Assembly: GCA_947258695.1 (NCBI GenBank)
Contig: CAMYJG010000024.1
Location: forward strand, 1 to 40,048
Source: an uncultured Ectothiorhodospiraceae bacterium
GTDB lineage: Bacteria; Pseudomonadota; Gammaproteobacteria; UBA6429; Thiohalophilaceae
Direction of reading: 5' to 3'
DNA length: 40,048 nt
Shown here piece by piece: positions 1 to 7,641 of the stretch. The number at the start of each line of letters is the position of its first letter. Position 1 is the first letter of the stretch. The notes under the pieces were generated by a model. That model did not search any database. It worked only from the letters and a program-made list of their open reading frames with translations, and had not been told where the DNA came from. The position numbers and the translations under genes are program-made.

Positions 1-3
1 TAT

Positions 4-435
4 TTATTCAATATTCCAGTTACCAATATCATCATCACTAGGCTGACCATCAGGCCCTAAAGAATAAAGATCGAGATCAGTGTGGGTACCTGGAAAGAGA
101 TATAAATAGTCTTGTCCCCAGGGATCTTTATTGAGTTTTTTAATATAACCGCCTTTCTTATAATTTCGCGGTTGTGGTGAACCCGAAGGTTTAGATACTA
201 ATGCTTCCAGTCCCTGATCGGTACTGGGATATTGATAATTATCCAGCTTATAAATATTCAAAGCGCTTTCTAACGCAGTAATATCATGTTTTGCTTTTTC
301 AATCCTGGCCTGCTCGGGACGACTCATTATTTTTGGCACAACGGCTGCAGCTAAAATACCCAGGATGACAACGACCACCATAATCTCAATTAAAGTGAAA
401 CCGCCCTGATTCCGCAGCTGACTATTCATTTTCAT
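4..435 (-). CDS. gspG: Type II secretion system major pseudopilin GspG
   Basis: Major pseudopilin of the type II secretion system, which forms the periplasmic pseudopilus that drives folded proteins through the outer-membrane secretin. The 143-residue protein starts with a short basic leader followed by a prepilin peptidase site (G-G-F-T-L-I-E at about residues 11-17, with cleavage before Phe and the conserved Glu at +5). A hydrophobic helix (IMVVVVILGILAAAVVP) follows. The C-terminal half has the GspG signatures YP-S-T-D-Q-G-L-E-A-L and DPWG, and the aspartate-rich SLGPDG...DDD loop that binds calcium in the family. Length is normal. The start is supported by an AGGA motif about 10 bases upstream; a second ATG two codons in is possible. 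No other gsp gene is visible; any partners would lie to the left of the window. Confidence 0.95.
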   Translation of the reverse strand: MKMNSQLRNQGGFTLIEIMVVVVILGILAAAVVPKIMSRPEQARIEKAKHDITALESALNIYKLDNYQYPSTDQGLEALVSKPSGSPQPRNYKKGGYIKKLNKDPWGQDYLYLFPGTHTDLDLYSLGPDGQPSDDDIGNWNIE

Positions 436-474
436 TCAAACACTTCCTGTATACGTTTTGACATGCCGGCAAGT

Positions 475-1371
475 CTACCACAACCATGTGAATTCAATAC
501 CAATATTACGTGTTTCACTTCTCGGTTCTAACGCTCCATCAAAAAATCCGTCTAAATCACAATCCACCAGGTTGCCGTTTCTTGTCAGGGAAATAATATT
601 ACTCTTACCAATATCAATCATTTCATAATACGGCGTAACCGTAACGACATGTTTGGTGGTTTTGATTTTCACCGGCAATGAAATACGTGCACCCGACTCA
701 TTGCCTAAATTAACCTGGCCATCATCGTAACCACAGAATCCTAAAAAATCGATATCCATTTTGGCATTCATCATTTTTGTATAACGAAAATCATAACCCA
801 CGCTTACCGTATCTGAGGCACGAAAATCAGCCGCATAACCGGCCAACCAATAAAACCATCTATAGTGTTCCAATAACCCCGCAACCGCTCTGCCCGTGTT
901 ATCGCGCCCATTTTGAATATGGCGGTACCAGTAGCGATAACCCATTCCCAGGTAGGGTTCATGTTTGCCGGCTAACTTTGTACCAATTTTAATATTTCCG
1001 TCAAAAATTATTGCTATTGAATCTGTTTTAACCGGCACTCCATCCTGAGTCTGACCATCGTAGTTAATCCGGTTCCCATGTAAAGTAGTCTCCAGTTCGG
1101 TAAAAAAAGTGGCATGGTATTGTTTACGTTTAAAAATAATACCAGGTATCAGCCCAGTCTCAGCATCAAGAAAAACATTATCATCACTTTCATCAATATT
1201 ATAAGTATTTGTACCATCACCATATTCTGTATATTCAAAATTCAGTAAACCTATCCCTAACTGGTATTCAGCTGGCTCTGCGACAACACCAGAAAATGCC
1301 AACAACCCTACCAAACCCGCTACGAGCTGTAAGAATTGCTTCTGTACCCCATTGTTATATTCTAATGTCAT
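475..1371 (-). CDS. Secreted outer-membrane beta-barrel protein, unknown function
   Basis: Not recognised as a named family. The sequence has an N-terminal signal peptide (hydrophobic stretch QLVAGLVGLLAFSGVVA, likely cleaved before EPAEYQLG). It then alternates aromatic and polar residues in short strands (YLGMGYRYWYR, VGYDFRYTKM, VVTVTPYYEMIDIG) and ends in aromatic residues (IEFTWLW), as outer-membrane barrels do. I chose the ATG at 1371 with GAG upstream; the frame can also open at a TTG two codons earlier. It lies 39 bases upstream of gspG on the same strand, so the two may be co-transcribed, and it could be a secretion substrate or surface protein. Function is not inferable. Confidence 0.7.
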   Translation of the reverse strand: MTLEYNNGVQKQFLQLVAGLVGLLAFSGVVAEPAEYQLGIGLLNFEYTEYGDGTNTYNIDESDDNVFLDAETGLIPGIIFKRKQYHATFFTELETTLHGNRINYDGQTQDGVPVKTDSIAIIFDGNIKIGTKLAGKHEPYLGMGYRYWYRHIQNGRDNTGRAVAGLLEHYRWFYWLAGYAADFRASDTVSVGYDFRYTKMMNAKMDIDFLGFCGYDDGQVNLGNESGARISLPVKIKTTKHVVTVTPYYEMIDIGKSNIISLTRNGNLVDCDLDGFFDGALEPRSETRNIGIEFTWLW

Positions 1372-1507
1372 ATTCAACTCTATTATACTGACCGACAGTG
1401 AGTATCAACGGCCTTGGTAAAAAACTCAATAGTCATCCATCACAAGATGAATTTTTCGCGCTATACTCAATGACCAGATAAATCACAATAGATTACTTAT
1501 TATTAAG

Positions 1508-3631
1508 ATGAAATTATTTTTAAAACTATTTCTTTCACTCTTTATCCTTTTAATTATCATTGTTATTGCTTTTGCCGTTACCTTTGATGCAAATGATTAT
1601 AAAAAAGATATTATCAGTTTAGTGAAAGATAAAACGGGTCGGGACTTATCTATTCCGGGTGATATTTCTCTCTCACTATTTCCCTGGATTGGTATTGACC
1701 TGGGAGCCATTCAAGTCAGTAATGCAAAAGGCTTCGAAAAAAAGCCCTTTGCTAAAATGAAGCACCTTCAGGTACGGGCAAAGTTGTGGCCTTTAATTCA
1801 ACAAAAACTCGAAGCCGATACGATTGTTATCGAAGGACTTACTCTAAACCTGGCGAAAAATAAACAAGGCATCACAAACTGGGATGATTTAACGAAAACT
1901 ACCTCAGCACAAAAAAAACCAGTACAAGTAAAAACCAAAGAAAAAGAAAAAGAAAAACAAAAAGAAAAAGTCAGCCCACAAAATATACTCGCGGCGATTG
2001 CCTTAAATGGAATCAAAATTGAAAACGCCCAATTCAATTGGCATGACCAGCAACAAAAACAAAACATTAATATCAAAGATATTCAACTAAGCCTCGGTAA
2101 ATTACGCCCAGAGACTAAAATACCTTTTGCTCTGCAATTTACTCTTGAGGAAAAATCTGTCACGGCAAGCGTCAACTTTACAAATGAGATTGAAATATCA
2201 TCCAAGCTAGATCAATTTTCTTTTCACGACAGCAACTTAAGTTCAGCCATAAAATTAGCTACTCTGAAAAAAGAATTCGCCCCAAAACTTAACAGTGCAC
2301 TAATGCAACTCAACTTAACAAAACAAACTTTTGATACCCAACAATTGAATCTGTCAGAAGGTGAATTAAACGTACAAACGAAAGTAGCTGTAAAACAACT
2401 TTTCAAGAAACCCGCTATAAACAGCCAGCTGGTTATTTCTACCTTTGATCCCCGCACTTTAGCCAAGTCACTTTCGGTAACACTACCTGCAATGAGTGAT
2501 GAGAACGCACTCAAAAAAGTCAGTGCCCAGTTAAATATTAAAGGTACACAAGACAATCTTCACTTTACTAATATCGAACTATCACTGGATGATACGAAAA
2601 TCGTTGGTAATGCCCGCTACAAGCCAATGCCTTCATATTCATCGCTTAACCTTGTGGTTGATCAGATTAACCTCGATCGCTATTTGCCAAAAGCCGTTGA
2701 ACAAAGTGACGAGATAAAAACCGCACAAAGTAACCGTAAGCTTGCCGAAGCCGCCATTATTCCCGTAGCACTATTAAGTGTGATAAATATGGATACCGAT
2801 CTGAGTGTGAATAACATCACGGTGAAAAATACGCGATGGAAAAATCTTAAGCTTATCGGCCAATCAAAAAATGGGCATATCAAAATCAAACCCTTAATCC
2901 TGCAAGGCTATGACGCCACCATTACAAGTCAATTTAGTATCAAGGCAGTTAAAAAATCTGCCTCCTTATCCGGCAACCTGGAGATTAAAAACATTAGCGC
3001 CGGTAAACTATTCAATGACTTTATGAAAAAAGATAAATTAAGAGGACAAACATCGCTAAACGCGGACTTCACAACATCCGGAATAAAACTAACGCAACTA
3101 AAACAAAACTTAAACGGGAAATTAAGTCTTAAACTCAAAGATGGCACGTTGAAAGGGTTTGATCTCAACCATAAACAAAAAGTACTTGAAGCAAAAATAA
3201 AAAGACAACCTATTCCCGCAGCACCCACGCCTGTGGAAACAAAAATCGCGAATCTCACGGCAACCGCCATAATAAGAAACGGTGTGTTAACGAATAAAGA
3301 TCTACGTGCCGCAACCCCACTCTCTCGTATCGCTGGCCAGGGTACCGTGAATATTCCTAAAGAACAGATCAACTACACCAGCTCGGTAAAGTTCACCTCA
3401 TCTAAAGAGATCCAAGCAAACAAGCCGTATGAAAAAATGAATGCCGTTCCACTGGATATTCACATCAGCGGGACGTTTGCTAAACCAGAGGTTAAAGTTG
3501 ATTATCAAAAAACATTAAAACAGCTTCTGAAAAAAGAAGTGAAGAAGAAAAAGAAAAAAGTCACCGATAAAGCGAAAAAAAAGCTGGAAGATAAACTTAA
3601 AAACAAACTCAAAGATCTATTTAAGTTTTAA
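1508..3631 (+). CDS. AsmA family protein
   Basis: AsmA-like protein of 707 residues, a member of the bridge-like envelope proteins linked to outer-membrane lipid or protein homeostasis. One N-terminal membrane segment (about 3-24) is followed by the typical AsmA start ([36 protein letters not shown]) and a long beta-rich periplasmic body. The C-terminal AsmA_2-type region ([18 protein letters not shown]...[15 protein letters not shown]) spans about 535-680. Two oddities are a charged K/E repeat at about residues 138-155 and an extremely lysine-rich C-terminus (about 676-707). The stop is 8 bases before mutY, so asmA-mutY-yggX is probably one transcript. The start has only a weak ribosome-binding site. 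Confidence 0.9.
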   Translation: MKLFLKLFLSLFILLIIIVIAFAVTFDANDYKKDIISLVKDKTGRDLSIPGDISLSLFPWIGIDLGAIQVSNAKGFEKKPFAKMKHLQVRAKLWPLIQQKLEADTIVIEGLTLNLAKNKQGITNWDDLTKTTSAQKKPVQVKTKEKEKEKQKEKVSPQNILAAIALNGIKIENAQFNWHDQQQKQNINIKDIQLSLGKLRPETKIPFALQFTLEEKSVTASVNFTNEIEISSKLDQFSFHDSNLSSAIKLATLKKEFAPKLNSALMQLNLTKQTFDTQQLNLSEGELNVQTKVAVKQLFKKPAINSQLVISTFDPRTLAKSLSVTLPAMSDENALKKVSAQLNIKGTQDNLHFTNIELSLDDTKIVGNARYKPMPSYSSLNLVVDQINLDRYLPKAVEQSDEIKTAQSNRKLAEAAIIPVALLSVINMDTDLSVNNITVKNTRWKNLKLIGQSKNGHIKIKPLILQGYDATITSQFSIKAVKKSASLSGNLEIKNISAGKLFNDFMKKDKLRGQTSLNADFTTSGIKLTQLKQNLNGKLSLKLKDGTLKGFDLNHKQKVLEAKIKRQPIPAAPTPVETKIANLTATAIIRNGVLTNKDLRAATPLSRIAGQGTVNIPKEQINYTSSVKFTSSKEIQANKPYEKMNAVPLDIHISGTFAKPEVKVDYQKTLKQLLKKEVKKKKKKVTDKAKKKLEDKLKNKLKDLFKF

Positions 3632-3639
3632 CTCGCCGC

Positions 3640-4689
3640 ATGACTTCAGAATCAATTTTCAGCCAAAAATTATTGGCCTGGTATCAACAGCATGGCCGCC
3701 ATGATTTACCCTGGCAACAAGACCGTAGCCTGTACCGGGTTTGGGTTTCTGAAATCATGTTGCAACAAACCCAGGTTGTCACCGTTATCCCTTATTTTGA
3801 ACGTTTCATGGCACGCTTTCCAGACAGCCAAACTCTGGCGAATGCCAGTGAGGATGAAGTGTTACACCTGTGGACCGGGCTGGGATATTACGCTCGAGCC
3901 AGGAACTTACATAAGGCGGCACAAATTATTCGCGATCAATACGCTAATGCCTTTCCTGAAAATTTTGACTCTGTGTTGGCATTGCCGGGAATAGGGCGCT
4001 CAACCGCGGGGGCGATCCTGGCGCAGGCGCTGGGACAAAAACATGTCATTCTTGATGGCAACGTTAAACGGGTACTGACACGGCTCTATGCCATCGAGGG
4101 CTGGCCAGGGAAAAAAGCGGTTGAAAACCAGCTTTGGGACATCGCCGAAACACTCACGCCGGACAATAATCTGACCGATTATACTCAGGCCATTATGGAT
4201 TTAGGGGCAACCACCTGTGCCCGTAAACCCAGCTGCCAGGCATGCCCGATGACAAAAGACTGCAAAGCATTTGCACAAGCTAACGTCACGGACTATCCAA
4301 CCCCTAAAAAACGTAAAGCACTGCCAGTAAAAGCAACTCACATGCTTTTATTGAAAAACGACGCGGGTGAGCTACTTTTGCAAAAACGTCCTCCTAGTGG
4401 AATTTGGGGCGGATTATGGAGTCTCCCTGAATACCCGGTAGATAATGAACAAGATATTACAATGTGGTGTGAGCAGCAGCTAGGCTTAATAATTGATGAC
4501 TGTCAGACATTGCCTGTTTTACGCCATACTTTCAGTCATTTTCATCTTGATATCACCCCGATCTCAAGCCGGGTTAAAAGCCCTGCAAATCATGTGATGG
4601 AAGCCGCAAACGGAGTCTGGTATAACACGCAACGGCCTGAAACGTTGGGACTACCAGCACCAGTGCTAAAGATACTCAATCGAATATAA
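3640..4689 (+). CDS. mutY: A/G-specific adenine DNA glycosylase MutY
   Basis: MutY removes adenine mispaired with 8-oxoguanine or guanine in base-excision repair. The 349-residue protein has the catalytic Glu38 in [10 protein letters not shown], the helix-hairpin-helix [13 protein letters not shown] (115-127) with catalytic Asp139 in [10 protein letters not shown], and a cluster of four cysteines (C193, C199, C202, C208) for the 4Fe-4S site. A NUDIX-like 8-oxoG recognition domain fills the C-terminus, including [15 protein letters not shown] and the FSHFHL motif. The spacing between the first two cysteines is five residues, one fewer than the six in E. coli MutY. It lies between an asmA-like gene and the iron-trafficking gene, a grouping known in other gammaproteobacteria. 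Confidence 0.97.
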   Translation: MTSESIFSQKLLAWYQQHGRHDLPWQQDRSLYRVWVSEIMLQQTQVVTVIPYFERFMARFPDSQTLANASEDEVLHLWTGLGYYARARNLHKAAQIIRDQYANAFPENFDSVLALPGIGRSTAGAILAQALGQKHVILDGNVKRVLTRLYAIEGWPGKKAVENQLWDIAETLTPDNNLTDYTQAIMDLGATTCARKPSCQACPMTKDCKAFAQANVTDYPTPKKRKALPVKATHMLLLKNDAGELLLQKRPPSGIWGGLWSLPEYPVDNEQDITMWCEQQLGLIIDDCQTLPVLRHTFSHFHLDITPISSRVKSPANHVMEAANGVWYNTQRPETLGLPAPVLKILNRI

Positions 4690-4711
4690 CGAACATATGG
4701 GAGCGTGCCTC

Positions 4712-4978
4712 ATGGGCAAAATGGTTAACTGTGTCATTCTCAAACAAGAAGCGGAAGGACTGGATAAGGCCCCTTATCCGGGTGAATTAGGGCAGCGCAT
4801 TTTAGACAATGTCAGTAAAGAAGGCTGGAAAAAGTGGATGCAGCAGCAAACCATGCTGATGAATGAACATCGCCTCAGCCCAATAGACCCCAAGCACCGC
4901 CAGTTTCTTGAGCAAGAAATGGAAAAATTCTTTTTTGGTGAAGGTTCCGTGGCACCGGATGGCTACACTCCCCAATAA
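4712..4978 (+). CDS. yggX: Probable Fe(2+)-trafficking / oxidative damage protection protein (YggX family)
   Basis: Small cytosolic protein of the YggX family, which protects iron-sulfur proteins against oxidation and is often paired with mutY. From the ATG at 4712 it is 88 residues and reads M-G-K-M-V-N-C-V-I-L-K-Q-E-A-E-G-L-D, aligning with the family start (MxRxVxCxxLxxEAEGLD, conserved Cys7). YPGELGQRI, WKKWMQQQTMLMNE and the C-terminal FFFGEG block are also present. The frame opens 15 bases earlier at 4697, but the extra residues do not fit the family and a GGGAG ribosome-binding site at 4699-4703 is well placed for 4712. It follows mutY by 22 bases. Confidence 0.93.
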   Translation: MGKMVNCVILKQEAEGLDKAPYPGELGQRILDNVSKEGWKKWMQQQTMLMNEHRLSPIDPKHRQFLEQEMEKFFFGEGSVAPDGYTPQ

Positions 4979-4983
4979 TCGAC

Positions 4984-5012
4984 TTGACGTCAGGCTCGTG
5001 ATCACGTCTAAT
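4984..5012 (+). promoter_or_regulatory. Sigma-70 promoter of tRNA-Phe
   Basis: TTGACG at 4984-4989, a 17-base spacer, then TCTAAT at 5007-5012, followed by the GC-rich discriminator ACGCGCC typical of stringently controlled stable-RNA promoters. Transcription would begin near 5019, a few bases before the tRNA. It starts six bases after the yggX stop codon, so the tRNA has its own promoter. Confidence 0.7.
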
Positions 5013-5026
5013 ACGCGCCTGTTGTT

Positions 5027-5102
5027 GGCCGGATAGCTCAGTCGGTAGAGCAGAGGATTGAAAATCCTCGTGTCCCTGGTTCGATTCCAGGTCCGGCCAC
5101 CA
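5027..5102 (+). tRNA. tRNA-Phe (GAA anticodon)
   Basis: A 76-base cloverleaf. The acceptor stem GGCCGGA pairs with TCCGGCC, followed by discriminator A and an encoded CCA. The D-arm is GCTCAGTCGGTAGAGC, the anticodon stem is GAGGA/TCCTC around loop TTGAAAA (anticodon GAA, Phe), the variable loop is GTGTC, and the T-arm is CCTGGTTCGATTCCAGG. It lies directly downstream of yggX. Confidence 0.98.
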
Positions 5103-5163
5103 CTTTAAGCAGGATCACTTGACTCTAAACTGACCCATTTCCCAGATTTTTTGCTTTCGATTT

Positions 5164-5358
5164 ATGCCCACATCTTCTCTAAAAATTAATCAACGTATTG
5201 AGGCTGTTTGTGAAGCCGGCTGTGAAGCGGTTCGTGCCTCGATTCAAACACTTGAATCCGGTAACCAGGTTGCCCTAACCGCCGATCTCAGCCCCGAGGA
5301 ATCGCAAAAAGTCCTCTCTGAATTAAAAACAATAATGGCTGTTTACGACAACCACTAA
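5164..5358 (+). CDS. Small conserved-looking hypothetical protein
   Basis: A 64-residue acidic, helical protein with two internal cysteines (EAVCEAGCEAVRASIQTLE) and an ending DLSPEESQKVLSELKTIMAVYDNH. I do not know its function; I recall similar small proteins with an LSPEE...VL.ELK.IMAVY ending in other gammaproteobacteria, but cannot confirm this here. No signal peptide or membrane segment is visible. It lies 62 bases after the tRNA and ends 23 bases before the convergent cysQ stop. Codon use matches neighbours, so I consider it a real gene. Confidence 0.65.
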   Translation: MPTSSLKINQRIEAVCEAGCEAVRASIQTLESGNQVALTADLSPEESQKVLSELKTIMAVYDNH

Positions 5359-5381
5359 CGCTGTTTCACCTGGCTTAAGAT

Positions 5382-6182
5382 CTACAAATAATCACTCCAT
5401 TTAATAGACAGATCCCCAACAACAAAAAAATGAGGATTCAATAAAATATCCTTGGTGTTGTACTTCAGGCGGTTCATCGAAGTGTCTGTGATCGCACCGC
5501 CGGCTTCCTCAACGATACATTGTGCCGCAGCTGTATCCCATTCAGATGTTGGGCCTAAGCGGGCATAAAGATCTGCTGTACCCTCGGCGACCAGGCATGA
5601 CTTAAGAGCACTACCGATACGTATAATTTCATACTCGCCCAGGTTCGCCATGAATGCTTGCATTTCTTCAGTAGGTTGGGAACGTCCACAGGCAACGATG
5701 GTTTTTGTGCCGCAATTTTCCCGAACATGAATCGCTTTGGGTTGATTGGTGCTATCTTGTTTAAATGCACCCTGCCCTTTTGCGGCGTAATACAGCACGC
5801 CAATGACGGGGGCATAGACCACCCCCAGAACTGACTCATTACCATCTACCAGGGCAATATTAATGGTGAATTCACCATTACGTTTTATAAACTCACGCGT
5901 GCCATCTAATGGATCAATTAACCAGTAGCGTAGCCATTTTTGTCGCTCAGCAAACGAGGTCGGCTTGGACTCTTCGGTTAATATAGGCAGATGTGGAGTT
6001 AATTCTTTTAAAGAAGCTTCGATGATTTTATTTGCAGCCATGTCGGCTTCGGTAATAGGTGTTAAATCAGATTTTTGCTCGATCGAATACCCGGAATCAT
6101 AAACTTCCATAATGACCTTACCGGCCTGATACGCCACCTGTATCACCGGATCAAGTAATTCTTTTAAATCGGCCTTTTCCAT
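5382..6182 (-). CDS. cysQ: 3'(2'),5'-bisphosphate nucleotidase CysQ
   Basis: Mg-dependent phosphatase of the inositol monophosphatase superfamily that converts 3'-phosphoadenosine 5'-phosphate (PAP) to AMP, recycling the by-product of sulfate assimilation. The 266-residue protein has the metal-binding motifs: TEES (about 69-72), WLIDPLDGTREF (about 87-98, with Asp90 and Asp93) and SEWDTAAAQCIVEEAGG near the C-terminus. Length is typical. It is transcribed away from a yrfG-type nucleotidase. In Pseudomonas, as I recall, cysQ, nudE and yrfG lie together, so this pair appears to be the remnant of that cluster without nudE. Confidence 0.93.
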   Translation of the reverse strand: MEKADLKELLDPVIQVAYQAGKVIMEVYDSGYSIEQKSDLTPITEADMAANKIIEASLKELTPHLPILTEESKPTSFAERQKWLRYWLIDPLDGTREFIKRNGEFTINIALVDGNESVLGVVYAPVIGVLYYAAKGQGAFKQDSTNQPKAIHVRENCGTKTIVACGRSQPTEEMQAFMANLGEYEIIRIGSALKSCLVAEGTADLYARLGPTSEWDTAAAQCIVEEAGGAITDTSMNRLKYNTKDILLNPHFFVVGDLSIKWSDYL

Positions 6183-6313
6183 AAATTAATAACCTGAAAA
6201 CAACTTCTGCTGCCTACTATCGAACACTAACTATATCACTATACTTACTAAAAATTATGGCAAAAAGCTGTTACGATCATTTTATCTTCTTATCCATTAT
6301 AGTCTCTACCTCA

Positions 6314-6964
6314 ATGCTAAACTGGAATACTATATCTACCGTATTGCTTGACATGGACGGTACGTTATTAGACTTACATTTTGATAATTACTTTTGGCAA
6401 CATCATGTTCCCAAGCGTTTTGCTGAAAAAAATGAAATGCACATTGATGATGCCCATGAAATTTTAACGCCGAAATTCCGTTCCGCAGAAGGTACCATGA
6501 ACTGGTATTGCGTTGATTACTGGTCACAACAACTCAACCTGGATATTGCCCAACTTAAAGCTGAAGTTGATCACCTTATTTCCGTGCACCCGCATGTTGT
6601 AGAATTTTTAGAAAGCATTAAAGCTGCCGGCAAACACGTTGCCCTGGTCACTAATGCTCACCAGAAAAGTTTAATGTTAAAAATGGATCGCACAGCCTTA
6701 AGTCATCACTTCGATGACATTATTTGCTCGCATGATTTTGGGCTGCCGAAAGAAGACCCCGAGTTTTGGTCAAAACTTAAAAAAACGTTACCCTTTAATA
6801 AAGACGAAACCCTGCTGGTTGATGACACCTTGTCGGTGTTACGCTCGGCGCAAAAGTATGGGATTAAAAATTTACTCGCGGTACTCAACCCGGATAGCCA
6901 AAGCCCGCAACGTAACACCGAAGAGTTTCAGGCTATTAAAGACTTCCGTGATATTACACCTTAA
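6314..6964 (+). CDS. yrfG: GMP/IMP nucleotidase, YrfG-type HAD hydrolase
   Basis: HAD-superfamily 5'-nucleotidase, probably acting on purine monophosphates. The HAD motifs are LLDMDGTLLDL (nucleophile Asp of DMD near residue 14), VTNAHQKSL (motif II Thr), a Lys in GLPKEDPEFW (motif III) and LLVDDTLSVL (motif IV). Family-specific blocks are HFDNYFWQHHVP and MNWYCVDYWSQQL, which match E. coli YrfG closely. I place the start at 6314, where the protein begins like YrfG (MLNWNTISTVLLDMDG). The frame opens earlier at 6257, adding a 19-residue stretch with no counterpart in the family. The 3' end abuts a nested inverted repeat. Confidence 0.85.
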   Translation: MLNWNTISTVLLDMDGTLLDLHFDNYFWQHHVPKRFAEKNEMHIDDAHEILTPKFRSAEGTMNWYCVDYWSQQLNLDIAQLKAEVDHLISVHPHVVEFLESIKAAGKHVALVTNAHQKSLMLKMDRTALSHHFDDIICSHDFGLPKEDPEFWSKLKKTLPFNKDETLLVDDTLSVLRSAQKYGIKNLLAVLNPDSQSPQRNTEEFQAIKDFRDITP

Positions 6965-6973
6965 AATCATTCC

Positions 6974-7151
6974 GCCACAAAGGACACTAAGGTAAAAAAG
7001 CTTAAACCACGGGGGGCACGGGGAATACAGGGAAACAAAAATTTATTGCAGGCATTATGTTCGGTTTGAGCAGCTTTAGAATTCCCCGTGTTCCCCGTGC
7101 CCCCCGTGGTTAATTTTGATTTTTGTTTGTCTACTTAGTGCACTTTGTGGC
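6974..7151. repeat. Nested double inverted-repeat element between convergent genes
   Basis: Two inverted repeats, one inside the other. The outer arms are 6974-6994 and 7131-7151, beginning GCCACAAAG with a later shared CACTAAG and two mismatches over the first 18 bases. The inner arms are 7003-7035 and 7081-7113, which pair over 33 bases with four mismatches and contain a perfect 21-base core (7005-7025 with 7091-7111) made of CCACGGGGGGCACGGGG. Outer and inner arms share a C-C-A-C-N3-G-G-N-C-A-C pattern. The element starts 9 bases after one stop codon and ends 5 bases before the convergent one. It could act as a bidirectional terminator or be a non-autonomous repeat family. Confidence 0.8.
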
Positions 7152-7156
7152 TAAAT

Positions 7157-7570
7157 TTATTCTTCCTCAAAGCGCTGATCCCATTTTTTAAAACGCTTAC
7201 GGCAATAATCATCCAGCTGCTGATAGGTTTTAAAATAAAACTCAAAATGAAGTTCAGCCGGTTCATCGTATTCACAAAAATCATTGGAATAATCGCGGCA
7301 AATTTGCGGCCGGGTTTCATAAATGCCGCAGCCACCATCCGCTTGCAAAAACTGGCATTCGTTCATCGCAATTAAAAACCAGCCATCTTCATCCTTATAA
7401 ACCTGCATATCCTTATGTGCCAACTGCCATAACATATGATCAAAATCTGACATCGAACGCGGTGTCTCCATTTCCTGGGTGGTATACACGCAGCATTTCG
7501 TTCCCGCACAAAATGAACATTTATTTTCGGGCGTTATCTCTATATTTTGCAAATTTTTGTTGGCAGACAT
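7157..7570 (-). CDS. YkgJ-type cysteine-cluster protein
   Basis: A 137-residue protein with the CxxC...CC pattern and later cysteines of the YkgJ/UPF0153 putative zinc- or iron-chelating family: CSFCAGTKCC at about 19-28, NECQF, GGCGIYETRPQICRDY and a final Cys in DDYCRKRF. The G-C-x-I-Y-x-x-R-P-x-x-C-R motif is the most diagnostic. Proteins of this family bind a metal but their cellular role is unknown. It is convergent with the yrfG-type gene and divergent from the histidine kinase at 7642, with 71 bases between the starts. Confidence 0.8.
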   Translation of the reverse strand: MSANKNLQNIEITPENKCSFCAGTKCCVYTTQEMETPRSMSDFDHMLWQLAHKDMQVYKDEDGWFLIAMNECQFLQADGGCGIYETRPQICRDYSNDFCEYDEPAELHFEFYFKTYQQLDDYCRKRFKKWDQRFEEE

Positions 7571-7641
7571 TCCAATACACCATTAATATAAGTATCACAA
7601 TAAAAACAGCAGTATACCTTCTCTTTTGCCAGTAGGAAAAA

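Noticed and set aside
1780-2080. K/E repeat region as a possible mobile or CRISPR-like repeat
   Set aside because: It is a simple low-complexity coding stretch with no spacer pattern.
2929-3372. 147-residue minus-strand ORF inside the asmA-like gene
   Set aside because: It lies fully antisense to a well-supported gene, has no ribosome-binding site and shows hydrophobic shadow composition.
5028-5358. Integrated element using tRNA-Phe as attachment site
   Set aside because: No integrase and no repeated tRNA end are found downstream within the window.
6706-6995. Overlapping ORFs in other frames of the yrfG-type gene
   Set aside because: The HAD motifs fix the correct frame; these have no motif or translation signal.
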